Below are positions 55,672 through 64,000 of a DNA stretch of 64,000 nucleotides, one piece after another. The notes beneath the pieces were generated by a model that saw nothing but the letters and a program-made list of their open reading frames with translations, was not told the origin of the DNA and did no database searches. Both the position numbers and the translations under genes were made by a program. How positions within the stretch are numbered: the first letter of the stretch is position 1; the number at the start of each line of letters is the position of its first letter. The stretch is from Flavobacterium salmonis (GTDB lineage Bacteria; Bacteroidota; Bacteroidia; Flavobacteriales; Flavobacteriaceae), in NCBI RefSeq assembly GCF_903819435.1, contig NZ_CAIJDP010000082.1, forward strand, positions 1-64,000, in the 5' to 3' direction.

Positions 55672-57033
55672 TTATGAATTATTTTTGAAGACTTTATTCA
55701 TTACATATCGAAATCTTAAATACAGTAAGACCGAAGATGTTAACAACCCTAAGGTCAGACCATACCAGATTCCCTGTACTCCTGCATTGAAATAAATTCC
55801 TAAAACATAGGCTGCCGGCAGACCAATAAGCCAATAAGCAACAAAGGTTATGAAAGTGGGAATGTTTACATCACCCATTCCTCTTAGTGTTCCTAGTCCA
55901 ACCACCTGTGTACCATCAAAGAGCTGGAAAAGCGCTGCAATAATCAATAGTTGTGCAGCCAGCGCTACAACACTTGTATCATTTGTTATTAAGTAAGGTA
56001 AATATTGATTAAAGAGTGTGAAAATTGCTGCAAAGAAAAGCATGAAAATGATAACTAAATGATAGGATGCATAAGCAAAACTCTTAAGTCTTTTGTAGTT
56101 CTGATTTCCAAAACTATTTCCAACTTTAATAGTTGCCGCAGATGCAATTCCTCCTGCCATCATGTAAGTCATTGCAGCAAGGGTTATTGCTGTCTGATGA
56201 GCTGCCTGTTCCATTGCACCAATATGACCGGCCATTAAAGCAGCTGCTGCAAACGCACCAATTTCAAATACATACTGCATAGCCACAGGCAATCCAATTT
56301 TTACCACTTTTATAATTTTTGAAAAATCAATAAATTTAACAGAGAAATGCTGTATGTAAGATCCAAAACTATCTGATCGAAGCACATACCCTATCATAAC
56401 CAGCATCATTAAAATCCGATCTATCAATGTTGCAATTCCTACTCCACGAACTCCCATTGGCTCAATTCCAAACATTCCTTTTACGAGAATCACTGCTATA
56501 ATTACGTTGAGCACATTTCCCCATATTGTTATAGACATTGCTTGTTTTGTGAAACCCAGTCCTTCTGCAAACTGTTTAAAAGTTTGAAATATCATTAAAG
56601 GCAGAATAGATAAGCTTAAAATAAGTAAATAAGGTTTTGATGTTTCTACTACCAGAGGATCCTGATCTGCATGCTGTATGGCAAACATAGAACCATAATA
56701 TACTACTAAAAAAAGAAAAATTGCTGCTACAACATTAAGCCATAAGCTATTTGACAGCAGCTCGGCGCATTCTTTAAAATTTGATTTTCCGTTTTCTTGT
56801 GCTATCAAAGGTGTTAATCCATAGGCAACCCCCAATCCAACGACCAAAACTACCATGAAAACAGAATGAACAAGCGAGACTGCTGCCAATGATATAGTTC
56901 CTGCATAATGCCCTATGATAACTGTATCAAGAGTCTGAACCATTGTATGCCCAAGCTGAGAGATTACGACAGGCCCTGCAAGTGCTACTGTACTTTGGTA
57001 ATATATCTTATTGGATTTGTATTTTTTGATCAT
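55672..57033 (-). CDS. MATE-family efflux transporter (NorM-like)
   Basis: The 453-residue inner-membrane protein has twelve hydrophobic segments in two matching halves, with typical motifs VISQLGHTMVQTLDTVIIGH and GLPVAMQYVFEIGAFAAAAL at the starts of the halves and FQLFDGTQVVGLGTLRGMGD near helix 10. MATE proteins export cationic drugs or metabolites using Na+ or H+. The length is normal. It is followed on the other side by a divergent-spaced araC gene on the same strand upstream, which may control it. Confidence 0.94.
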   Translation of the reverse strand: MIKKYKSNKIYYQSTVALAGPVVISQLGHTMVQTLDTVIIGHYAGTISLAAVSLVHSVFMVVLVVGLGVAYGLTPLIAQENGKSNFKECAELLSNSLWLNVVAAIFLFLVVYYGSMFAIQHADQDPLVVETSKPYLLILSLSILPLMIFQTFKQFAEGLGFTKQAMSITIWGNVLNVIIAVILVKGMFGIEPMGVRGVGIATLIDRILMMLVMIGYVLRSDSFGSYIQHFSVKFIDFSKIIKVVKIGLPVAMQYVFEIGAFAAAALMAGHIGAMEQAAHQTAITLAAMTYMMAGGIASAATIKVGNSFGNQNYKRLKSFAYASYHLVIIFMLFFAAIFTLFNQYLPYLITNDTSVVALAAQLLIIAALFQLFDGTQVVGLGTLRGMGDVNIPTFITFVAYWLIGLPAAYVLGIYFNAGVQGIWYGLTLGLLTSSVLLYLRFRYVMNKVFKNNS

Positions 57034-57158
57034 ATAAAAATTGTTTGCTGTAAGGCAAATTTAAGTGATTTGAAACTGCAATTCCATAAACTTTCAATTA
57101 AAGGATAGTAATTCCTTTGTTTGTAAATTTATCTTATTAAGTAACAGCCTTTAAAATG

Positions 57159-58031
57159 TTATGAAAATATACCATTCTGGTAGTCTGAAAGGAACTGTCC
57201 GCTGGTTATTCCTGTCTGGGTTTTAAAAAATCGCATCAAATGTACGGGTTCTGAAAAATCAAGATCATAGGCAATCTCAGCAATGGTCTTTCCGGAATGT
57301 ATCAGGTCATTCTTTATCTCAAAAAGCAATCTCTGTTTTAATAGTTCTGTCGCGGTAACATTAAACTGCTTTTTCACACAAGTGTTAATTGTAATCCTGC
57401 TTACATTTAACAGATCTGCATAGTAGTCAATCCGCTGCTTCTTCCTGATGTGTATTTCCAGTAACTGCTTAAACTGGTAGGCAAAGTTGTTTTCTGCCCT
57501 TTCAATTGAAAGATTATTTGCATCAGCATATATTCTGTTAAACTTCAAAAGCAGGTAATAAGTGAGTGATCGTATGATATGAATACTATCTGTTCTGCTA
57601 TTAACAAGTTCGTATTTGATCTCCATAAGCTGGTCAAGTGCTTTTTGAAGTTCTTCCCTTTCGATAGCAATATGCAAAGGATAATTCAACTGATAAAAAT
57701 AAAGAAGGCGATACGTAAAGAATTTGTCTGAGAAAAAGTCATTAAGAAAATTTTCCTGAAAAACCAGAACAGTAAAATCCAATCCCTCTTTCTCTAAAGC
57801 CCATTGCCTTTTTTGAAAAGGAGAAATAAAAATAATTGTATTGTCAGTTATATTAATTTTCTGCTGATTTAAAATCAGTGTTCCTTTGGCAGTCTTAAAA
57901 AGCAATATTTCAAAAAAATCAGTATTGTACGTATCACGTTCCAAATATTTCTCACTCAGCATACCACCGTGTAATACATTGAGAAGTACTTCAACACCAC
58001 ATTCTGATTTATGAAATTTAACTGTTTTCAT
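57159..58031 (-). CDS. AraC-family regulator (paralogue of the one at 51977-52852)
   Basis: The 290-residue protein shares its start (MKTVKFHKSECGVEVLL), the NTIIFISPFQKRQW motif and the C-terminal AraC domain (RIDYYADLLNVSRITINTCV, then GKTIAEIAYDLDFSEPVHLM) with the regulator at 51977. It lies upstream of the MATE gene on the same strand with 125 bp between. The two paralogues and the fragment at 58995 suggest local duplication of a regulator type. Confidence 0.9.
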   Translation of the reverse strand: MKTVKFHKSECGVEVLLNVLHGGMLSEKYLERDTYNTDFFEILLFKTAKGTLILNQQKINITDNTIIFISPFQKRQWALEKEGLDFTVLVFQENFLNDFFSDKFFTYRLLYFYQLNYPLHIAIEREELQKALDQLMEIKYELVNSRTDSIHIIRSLTYYLLLKFNRIYADANNLSIERAENNFAYQFKQLLEIHIRKKQRIDYYADLLNVSRITINTCVKKQFNVTATELLKQRLLFEIKNDLIHSGKTIAEIAYDLDFSEPVHLMRFFKTQTGITSGQFLSDYQNGIFS

Positions 58032-58142
58032 TTTTCTTTAATTCATTAGCGTATTGAAGTCCGTTTCATTTACTTCTTTAAGATGTGATGGAATGTTATA
58101 ATTATAGCAAATTTACAACTTCATTTACAAATTACTTCAAAC

Positions 58143-58178
58143 CAAAAAAAATGAGCAGTAATAATTTACAGCTCATTT
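58143..58178 (-). terminator. Terminator of the isochorismatase-like gene
   Basis: On the minus strand AAATGAGC pairs with GCTCATTT (58171-58178 and 58149-58156), followed by a run of T. It lies 30 bp after the stop codon of the gene at 58209. Confidence 0.75.
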
Positions 58179-58208
58179 ATAAAAGAAATTCTTTAACTGT
58201 TCTTTATC

Positions 58209-58751
58209 TTATGATAGCAAATACGCTTCTGTTGTTGTAATTTTTGCGTAAAAGAATTCCAATGCAGCCAAAAATGCATTATGAACATCTGCAGCCTTGA
58301 CATCCTGACCATTTATTTGAAGATTAATTGTGGCGCAGGCATCACCAATTACTGTACATTCAAATCCAAAGTCAAAAGCAGCCCTGGTCCCTGCATCAAT
58401 GCACATGTGCGTCATCATTCCCGCGATTACTAAATGCGTTATATCGTTTGACTGAAGATATTCCAATAAATCAGTTCCTCTAAAACTATTAGGAAATTGT
58501 TTGGTGATCACCTTCTCTCCTGCCAGTGGTTTTACATTTTCATGAATTTCTACACCTTTTGTACCGGGAACAAAAAAGGGAACACCTTCTGGGGATATAT
58601 GCTGAATGTGAATTATGGTTCCATTTTCTTTTCTAAAATTTTCCAGTAGTTTCTTGGCGTTTTCACTTGCAGCAATAGGATTTACAAGTTCTAGCGCCCC
58701 ATTTTCAAAATATTCTTTCTGTATATCAATTAACAATAATGCGGTATTCAT
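58209..58751 (-). CDS. Isochorismatase-family cysteine hydrolase
   Basis: The 180-residue enzyme has the catalytic triad of the family: Asp9 (LLIDIQKEYF), Lys84 (VITKQFPNSF) and nucleophile Cys117 (IAGMMTHMCIDAGTRAAFDF). Members hydrolyse isochorismate, nicotinamide, N-carbamoyl compounds or biuret; the substrate here is not evident. It is a cytoplasmic single gene with its own terminator, divergent in spacing from the downstream araC gene. Confidence 0.92.
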   Translation of the reverse strand: MNTALLLIDIQKEYFENGALELVNPIAASENAKKLLENFRKENGTIIHIQHISPEGVPFFVPGTKGVEIHENVKPLAGEKVITKQFPNSFRGTDLLEYLQSNDITHLVIAGMMTHMCIDAGTRAAFDFGFECTVIGDACATINLQINGQDVKAADVHNAFLAALEFFYAKITTTEAYLLS

Positions 58752-58994
58752 TTTACTTTAAATTTAAAAATTTCTATCAGACAAAATTAAAACTTAAACG
58801 AGCGAAACCAGATACCAAAGCATTACCAATAGATACCATTTTGATAAGCAACTTTTTGTCTGTAAATTTTCAATCCCATAATCGGCAGTATCATGAAGAA
58901 ATGAAAATTGATCTAAAATATTGTTGTTGTAGCGCAGCGAAAAAAAATCTTCTGTGAAACAAATTATTTTCCCCTTTGCTTTTCTGTTAATGTC

Positions 58995-59228
58995 TCAGCG
59001 AGGCTTTATAACAATCACCTTAGCATTATCCAGACGGATTTTATGATTATCTATACTGATTTCGCCCTCAGCATTGTCAATAAAGAGCAGCATGAAGAAA
59101 TCCTGCCTGTGCGGATATTCCAAAACAGGAAAACGCTGCAGCAGATTAACCGTGTTATCCATCCAGAAATGACTGCCATCACCTGTAAATAATTGCAGGC
59201 TGCGATCTGGTATTTCTGATATTTGCAT
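58995..59228 (-). pseudogene. AraC-family regulator N-terminal fragment
   Basis: The 77-residue frame matches only the cupin-like N-terminal domain of AraC proteins (FPVLEYPHRQDFFMLLFIDN, then GEISIDNHKIRLDNAKVIVI). It stops before any DNA-binding domain, and none is found in the 240 bp downstream in any frame. It is a truncated gene, lying between the isochorismatase and the copper operon. Confidence 0.7.
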
Positions 59229-59264
59229 TTTTTTTATTTTATGATTAATACTAAAACAAGAGTA

Positions 59265-59636
59265 CTAACACCATCTGGGAGGATGATAAATAGAAAAAAT
59301 ATAACTGTATCTCTGATTGTATGCCCGTAGCATAGGATACTCCTTTTTTAATGAAAAGAATACAACTGTAAATGAAAACGGAATCTGGTTTTGCAGAAAC
59401 AGCTGGACTTCTCTGTAAGTCACTGTCGGGAATTTTTGCTCCTCCCTGTCATTCGCTTTTAATTTCTGTTCCAGATAGCATTTTCCGTTACATATGGGCA
59501 CGGCATCGAACCTGTTGATACAAACATTTTGGGCAATGTAATCCTGATTGATGTAAAAGTCACCAATAATCCATAGACTGTCGGCATTTTGAAACGCAAG
59601 CAGCATCAAAACAATTAAAGTGATGCATTTTTTCAT
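59265..59636 (-). CDS. Small exported Cys-rich protein of the copper operon
   Basis: The 123-residue protein has a signal peptide (about residues 1-20) and conserved cysteines Cys39 (QNVCINR), Cys49 and Cys53 (ICNGKCYLEQKL). It ends in YHPPRWC. Short proteins with a C-N-G-K-C-Y-L motif and a C-terminal HPP are frequent next to copper-related genes in Bacteroidota, but no function is established. It is the last gene of the operon, 9 bp after the SCO gene. Metal binding is plausible (inference). Confidence 0.65.
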   Translation of the reverse strand: MKKCITLIVLMLLAFQNADSLWIIGDFYINQDYIAQNVCINRFDAVPICNGKCYLEQKLKANDREEQKFPTVTYREVQLFLQNQIPFSFTVVFFSLKKEYPMLRAYNQRYSYIFSIYHPPRWC

Positions 59637-59645
59637 CAGCGGCTA

Positions 59646-60260
59646 TTATTTGGCTTCGTCTTCTGCTAAAAGATTTTTGACATCGGCAATCAGTCTTGTG
59701 GTTTCTTTTGGATTAGTCCCATCATAAACCCCACGTACATGTCTGTTTTTATCAATGAGCAAAAACCCGCCGCTGTGCACAAAACCGCCCGGCTCATTTT
59801 CATCAGGATAAGCTGTTGCAAAGTAGCTTTCTGTTGCAATTTTATAGATGCTGTCTCTGTTGCCGGTAACAAAATGCCAGTTCTTTTTTATGCCGTTATC
59901 TACCGTATAAGCCTTAAGACGGGGTATAGTATCATTATCCGGATCTATTGTATGAGAAAGAAACAAGACTTCGCCATCTGTTTTGTATGCATTATACACC
60001 TTTTTGAGCTGTACATTCATTTTTGGGCAGATTGAAGGACAGGAAAGGAAAATAAAATCAGCGATGTATATTTTGCCGGAAAAAGTATTGTTTGTTACCT
60101 CAAGACTGTCCTGATTGATAAACGAAAAATCTTTGATGCGGGGATATTGGGTTTCATTTCCTTTTACTATTGGATTTCCTAAAACAGGAAGTTTCTCTTG
60201 TGCTTTTTCACACGATACTGCCAGCACACAGCATAACAGTACTAAAATTATTTTTTTCAT
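59646..60260 (-). CDS. SCO1/SenC-family copper chaperone
   Basis: The 204-residue protein has a lipoprotein-like signal (LAVSCEKAQ, Cys17) and a thioredoxin fold with the SCO copper site: Cys74-x3-Cys78 (FLSCPSICPKM) and His162 (FVHSGGFLLID). SCO proteins deliver copper to the CuA site of cytochrome oxidase or act in redox control of copper proteins. Here it lies in an operon with MbnP and MbnH homologues, so copper handling in the periplasm is the likely role. Confidence 0.93.
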   Translation of the reverse strand: MKKIILVLLCCVLAVSCEKAQEKLPVLGNPIVKGNETQYPRIKDFSFINQDSLEVTNNTFSGKIYIADFIFLSCPSICPKMNVQLKKVYNAYKTDGEVLFLSHTIDPDNDTIPRLKAYTVDNGIKKNWHFVTGNRDSIYKIATESYFATAYPDENEPGGFVHSGGFLLIDKNRHVRGVYDGTNPKETTRLIADVKNLLAEDEAK

Positions 60261-60306
60261 ATTTTTATTTTTTGCAAGAATAGACTAGCTAAACTTATTT
60301 TCATTT

Positions 60307-61266
60307 TTATAAAGTATAATTCAGATTGACACTCCATCTGTAGTTGGCTTCCATTTTTCCAGATGATAAGTTCTGGCTGATTGGAAGCATGGTATTCAAA
60401 CCAATTGAAAACTTATCTTTTCCGGCTTCAAAACCGAATTTACCAAAGAGAATATCTCCGGCTGTATTGGGTAGAGAAAGTCCATGCTGTTTGTTAGTTT
60501 GATAAACCTCTCCTGCCAAACCTGCCTGAGGCACTATCTGCAAAGCATCCAGATCAATCGTGTAAAACAGCGTAGCAGCATAATTGAACTGATCTCCGTA
60601 TTGATATTCTTTTTTATTCTGTGTTTTCAAAACGTAATTCAATGTTGTATTAAGGCCTAAATCATTTCTGCTGATAACGTATTCTGAAACCATAGAATAA
60701 TCCCAGCTTCCTGTTCCCAGCTGAAAACTCTGGTTTATGCTGCCCAAATTATTAGCCTGAGTAAATTTTCCGGTTGGTATTTTTATACCTGCTCCGATAT
60801 TTACTTTATGAGTAAAAACAGTACTGTCTTTTTTTGTCTCAAAAACCGTGTATAGTCCCATTACTGTAATATCACCCAAACCCGAAATATTCTCCGTTCC
60901 TTTTGTCAGTTCTCTTTCATGCAAATGGTATGGAATCAAAGCAGAAATCTGGATTTTATCTGTTATCGGAATTCTAGTCCAGGCCTGAATTGTATTGAAA
61001 TTTTCATTAATCCATGGCGAATTGGCAAAGATTCCGTCACGACTGGTATAGCTCTGCTTAAAATACCGCACACCAACAAAATTGTTATTGAGCATTGAAC
61101 TAAATCCCATACTACCTCCACTAGCTGAACAGCCACATGCATCGCAATCAAAATATTCCATCATCACAAGACGCTGAAAAGTAAAACGTGAAATACTGTC
61201 TTTTTCTGTAAAGCTAAAGGCTGAACTTCCAGCCAAAAACATCAAGAGTGCTATTACTTTTTTCAT
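60307..61266 (-). CDS. Outer-membrane beta-barrel protein with CDxCGCS motif
   Basis: The 319-residue protein has a signal peptide (about residues 1-18) and a conserved motif at the mature N terminus, YFDCDACGCSASGGSMGF (Cys41, Cys44, Cys46). Alternating beta strands follow and end with a typical barrel C terminus (WSVNLNYTL). The cysteine cluster could bind copper at the pore mouth. The motif recurs in outer-membrane proteins that neighbour MbnP/MbnH genes, which suggests metal transport or sensing (inference). It lies three bases before the di-heme gene's end. Confidence 0.8.
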   Translation of the reverse strand: MKKVIALLMFLAGSSAFSFTEKDSISRFTFQRLVMMEYFDCDACGCSASGGSMGFSSMLNNNFVGVRYFKQSYTSRDGIFANSPWINENFNTIQAWTRIPITDKIQISALIPYHLHERELTKGTENISGLGDITVMGLYTVFETKKDSTVFTHKVNIGAGIKIPTGKFTQANNLGSINQSFQLGTGSWDYSMVSEYVISRNDLGLNTTLNYVLKTQNKKEYQYGDQFNYAATLFYTIDLDALQIVPQAGLAGEVYQTNKQHGLSLPNTAGDILFGKFGFEAGKDKFSIGLNTMLPISQNLSSGKMEANYRWSVNLNYTL

Positions 61267-61269
61267 TTT

Positions 61270-62340
61270 TTATTGTTTATATTCTGAAAAGCGTTTATCG
61301 TTTAAATACTGATAATCTGTCAGCGTTTTCAAAAAGGCAATCAATTGTTTTTTTTCTGTATCAGAAAGCGTAACGCCTAATTTTTTATCTTTTTTTAAAA
61401 GAGGATCTAATGTTGGGGAATCCAGTACCCCATTGCTGTAATGTTCAATTACAGCCTCCAGAGTTATAAATCGTCCGTCATGCATATAAGGTCCTGTTTT
61501 TTCAACATTGCGCAGAGTAGGTGTCCTGAACTTTCCTAAATCCTCTGAATTATTAGTAATTCTGGCTCTTCCTCTCTTCATCATCAGTTCAGTATTATCT
61601 GTAAAATCAATATCGATTCCGTTATTGTGATATAAATTATCTGTCATTAAAACCCCTGCATGACATGAAAAACAGAGTTGCCTGGCCAGCTCCAGTCCTT
61701 TTAGTTCGTCCTGATCTAAAACACCACCTAATTCTCCGCGAACATACTTGTCATACTTTGAATTTCCTGAAATCAGCGTTCTTTCAAACTGGGCAATGGC
61801 TTTTGCAATATCAGCCTGATTAATAGCCTTGCCAAATGCTTTACTAAACAATCCCGGATAATTTGCATCGGCATTCAGCTCATCTATCAGTTCGGTTAGA
61901 TTCTGGTGCATTTCGTCTTCGTGTGCCAAAGGGGCAAAAGCCTGTGATTCTAAATTGTTAGAGCCGCCATCCCAAAACAGACCATTCTCTGCCCAGGCCA
62001 GATTTATTAAAGCGGGCGAATTTCGTTCCAGAGTATTTCCTGAAACTCCCTGACTGGTCAAAGCAAGACCATCCGAAAAAGCCAGATGCTGCTGATGACA
62101 GGTTGCACAAGAAATCTGGTTGTTTCCTGAAAGTCTTTTATCGAAGAAAAGTTTTTTCCCAAGAGCAATTCCATCTGCTGTTAAAGGATTTGTTTTCGAA
62201 TCAGTAAATTGAGGAAAATTATCAGGAATCGTTACCAGAAGCAACGGTTCCTGATAAGAATCATCGAGGTCATTACAGGAAAAACTAAATATAGTCACTG
62301 CTGCTAAAACACTCCAAAATTTTATATTCCTGTACCGCAT
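61270..62340 (-). CDS. Di-heme cytochrome c peroxidase/MauG family (MbnH-like)
   Basis: The 356-residue lipoprotein (signal ending at Cys22, FSFSCNDLDD) has two heme c sites: Cys78-x2-Cys81-His82 (CATCHQQH) and Cys223-x2-Cys226-His227 (CFSCHAGV). Further family motifs are DKRLSGNNQISC, FWDGGSNNLESQA and FRTPTLRNVEKTGPYMHDGR. It lies four bases after an MbnP homologue. In methanobactin operons MbnH uses its hemes to oxidise a tryptophan of MbnP; the same pairing here suggests the same chemistry. Confidence 0.92.
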   Translation of the reverse strand: MRYRNIKFWSVLAAVTIFSFSCNDLDDSYQEPLLLVTIPDNFPQFTDSKTNPLTADGIALGKKLFFDKRLSGNNQISCATCHQQHLAFSDGLALTSQGVSGNTLERNSPALINLAWAENGLFWDGGSNNLESQAFAPLAHEDEMHQNLTELIDELNADANYPGLFSKAFGKAINQADIAKAIAQFERTLISGNSKYDKYVRGELGGVLDQDELKGLELARQLCFSCHAGVLMTDNLYHNNGIDIDFTDNTELMMKRGRARITNNSEDLGKFRTPTLRNVEKTGPYMHDGRFITLEAVIEHYSNGVLDSPTLDPLLKKDKKLGVTLSDTEKKQLIAFLKTLTDYQYLNDKRFSEYKQ

Positions 62341-62343
62341 TAA

Positions 62344-63129
62344 TTATTCTACACTTTTAACTGTAAAAACAGTTTTTTTGTAATTATCGGCAACCTTAGT
62401 CATAAGTTCAGGGGTTTTCGCGGATATTTTTGGAGTGGCAGCCAGGTCAATCTCATTCACAATTTTCTCAACATCAACATTCAGGTTTATTTTTGAAGAT
62501 TTGTCTGCGCTGATTACCAAAGCAGTTGGCAATGTAATTTCCACTGTTCTGTAATTTGTATTTAAACCGGTTTCCACAGCAATTGCAACCGGAGTTTCCG
62601 GTGTCATATTTTTTCCTGTCAAACTGGAGAAAATATAACTCGTATGCCACATCCATGAAATATTAGTCATACCGTTAAGCTGAGATAACTCACCATCCTG
62701 AATACTCATATTATCATTGTGGGCCGCATCAACCCCAACAGAAAAAATAAGTTTGGTATACGATCCTGACGGAACAGCTTTCAAATCAACAGCTTCTCTT
62801 TTTCTGGCTGGATAAGTATATTTACCATCCTGAACTTTAATTTCTGTAGTTTCTTCTATAAGAAAAAAAGAATTCGAAAGCCCGTAGGTTTCATTTTTAT
62901 CACTTACCAGTTTAACATCACTGATCCAGTAACGAAGACGATCAAATTGATAGGATTGTCCGCTGATGGTAAAAGGGGTATTCAAAGCAAAATCAGCTGT
63001 TGCTACTTTTGAATCAAAATTGATCTGTGCCGTGCCGTATGCAGCAACAGCCTGAGCATCATCGTTTGAACAGGAATTAAGAGAAATTATGGCAATAAAA
63101 GCCAATGCAAAATTTATAAAGTTTTTCAT
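62344..63129 (-). CDS. MbnP-family copper-binding lipoprotein
   Basis: The 261-residue lipoprotein (signal ending at Cys20, ISLNSCSND) matches the MbnP fold. Visible motifs are INFDSKVATADFALNTPFTI, FDRLRYWISDVKLV, VGVDAAHNDNMS (His137) and ISWMWHTSYIF (Trp159, Trp161, His162). In known MbnP proteins a tryptophan in this last motif becomes kynurenine through MbnH and takes part in copper binding. It lies between two MbnH-type di-heme genes, with 3- and 25-base gaps. No methanobactin precursor gene is visible. Confidence 0.88.
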   Translation of the reverse strand: MKNFINFALAFIAIISLNSCSNDDAQAVAAYGTAQINFDSKVATADFALNTPFTISGQSYQFDRLRYWISDVKLVSDKNETYGLSNSFFLIEETTEIKVQDGKYTYPARKREAVDLKAVPSGSYTKLIFSVGVDAAHNDNMSIQDGELSQLNGMTNISWMWHTSYIFSSLTGKNMTPETPVAIAVETGLNTNYRTVEITLPTALVISADKSSKINLNVDVEKIVNEIDLAATPKISAKTPELMTKVADNYKKTVFTVKSVE

Positions 63130-63154
63130 TTTTGTATATTTTTATATTTAATTT

Positions 63155-64000
63155 TTAAAATTCCGAAAATCGCTTATCGGTTAAATATTGTGTATCTGTG
63201 AGTGTTTTTAAAAACAAAATAATTTGTTTTTTTTCTGTATCTGACAATGAAATTCCGAGCTTGCCATTCTGCTTTAAAATTGGATCCAATGTCTGGGAAT
63301 CTATCACACCGGAAGCATAATGATTCAATACTGCGTCTAAAGTTCCAAAACGTCCATCATGCATATAAGGAACTGTTACTTCTATATTACGAAGACTCTG
63401 TACTCTAAACTTATAATAATCCTCTACAAGCTCCGTAACTTTATAGCGGCCTACATCGTTCACCTTTGGATTAACCGCCAGACCGTTATTTCGAAACGAA
63501 TTATCGGTCATTAAATCGGTTGCATGACAAGAGGCGCATTTTGACTTAAATAAATTATATCCGGCCAGTTCATCACTGGTAAAAGTTCCGTCGATTTCAT
63601 TACGTCTGTATTTATCGAACTTTGAGTTTGAAGAAACCATCATTACCATAAACTGAGATAATGCCTTTAGCATGTTCTCAGTTGTGATGGCCTTATCTTC
63701 GAATGCCTGACCGAAGAGCTTTTGGTATTCTTTGTCCCCTTTCATCATTTGAAGAATAGTATTCAGATTTCCATCCATTTCAATAACGCTCGTCAATGGA
63801 ATAATAGGCTGAAGGTCTAAATTTTCAGCAGCACCATCATACATATAACTGGTTTGAAATGCCATATTCTGAATCGGGGGAGCATTACGTGTACCCATAG
63901 CGTTTGCAACTCCATGACTTACCGTATGCCCATGGTGGGTGAATGCATTGGCCTGAAGATGACAAAAACCGCACGATACCAGTCCATCTGATGCCAGTCT
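63155..64000 (-). CDS. Second di-heme MauG/MbnH-like protein, 5' part beyond the window
   Basis: The frame runs through 64000, so the N terminus lies outside. Two heme motifs are visible: CGFCH in the part beyond the ATG at 63898 and CASCHATD in the middle. Other family motifs are FRVQSLRNIEVTVPYMHDGR and LSDTEKKQIILFLKTLTD. The last stretch is almost the same as in the di-heme gene at 61270, so the two are paralogues. It is upstream of mbnP in the same operon. The ATG at 63898 is internal and must not be taken as the start. Confidence 0.92.
   Translation of the reverse strand, partial: RLASDGLVSCGFCHLQANAFTHHGHTVSHGVANAMGTRNAPPIQNMAFQTSYMYDGAAENLDLQPIIPLTSVIEMDGNLNTILQMMKGDKEYQKLFGQAFEDKAITTENMLKALSQFMVMMVSSNSKFDKYRRNEIDGTFTSDELAGYNLFKSKCASCHATDLMTDNSFRNNGLAVNPKVNDVGRYKVTELVEDYYKFRVQSLRNIEVTVPYMHDGRFGTLDAVLNHYASGVIDSQTLDPILKQNGKLGISLSDTEKKQIILFLKTLTDTQYLTDKRFSEF

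Noticed and set aside
58739..58957. 72-codon plus-strand frame upstream of the isochorismatase
   Set aside because: It overlaps the isochorismatase start in antisense and has no family features or ribosome binding site.
63155..63898. Treating the di-heme protein as complete with a start at 63898
   Set aside because: The frame stays open to the window edge and includes a CxxCH heme motif upstream of that ATG, so the true start is outside.

Overview
The window looks like chromosomal DNA of a Flavobacterium-type member of the Bacteroidota. The grounds are the AT-rich sequence, several SusC/SusD pairs with ECF sigma/FecR regulators, a type IX secretion (T9SS) sorting domain, Bacteroidota-style promoters (TAnnTTTG) and weak Shine-Dalgarno signals. 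No rRNA, tRNA or CRISPR array was seen. The genes are mostly accessory: nutrient scavenging, catabolic cassettes, stress functions and decaying mobile DNA.

Layout. (1) 1-2,955: folE and a divergent FAD oxidoreductase share the same operator-like inverted repeat. (2) 3,082-6,700: a broken IS6-family element, a secreted beta-helix protein, and a mostly non-coding stretch with hairpins and a decayed lysine-rich gene. (3) 6,828-16,872: an ECF sigma/FecR/SusC/SusD module followed by a secreted EEP-fold phosphodiesterase, with polyphosphate kinase ppk1 next door. (4) 17,119-19,107: AraC regulator plus aldo/keto reductase. (5) 19,533-25,562: remnant of a T9SS lectin protein, then a carotenoid/lignostilbene oxygenase, an aldehyde dehydrogenase, a FUSC exporter and an AraC regulator, with one repeated operator motif at both promoters. 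(6) 25,574-30,540: an intact IS6-family element and a GH43-GH115 pair for glucurono(arabino)xylan side chains. (7) 30,541-34,482: a truncated Ntn hydrolase and a flavin amine oxidase with a duplicated leader, plus transposase debris. (8) 34,509-43,362: a second sigma/FecR/SusC/SusD module followed by a secreted fusion of a glycerophosphodiesterase-like domain with alkaline phosphatase. (9) 43,565-51,356: an IS copy that cut off a ClC chloride channel, a DUF389 membrane protein, NhaA, a GH32-like protein and a fused sucrose-phosphate synthase/phosphatase; this looks like an ion and osmotic homeostasis block. (10) 51,977-59,228: two paralogous AraC regulators and a third fragment, small secreted proteins, an HxlR/NmrA divergent pair, a MATE exporter and an isochorismatase-like hydrolase. 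(11) 59,265-64,000: a copper-linked operon with two MbnH-type di-heme proteins around an MbnP homologue, a cysteine-motif outer-membrane barrel, SCO and a small Cys protein; it runs off the right edge.

Themes. Both SusCD modules are paired with phosphoesterases rather than glycosidases, and ppk1 lies beside one of them, which points to uptake and storage of organic phosphorus (inference). Six copies or remnants of one IS6-family element, including a 135-bp MITE-like relic, mark region boundaries and explain at least one truncated gene. The least familiar parts are the MbnH/MbnP operon without a visible methanobactin precursor, the two phosphoesterase-linked SusCD loci, and the sucrose synthesis pair.
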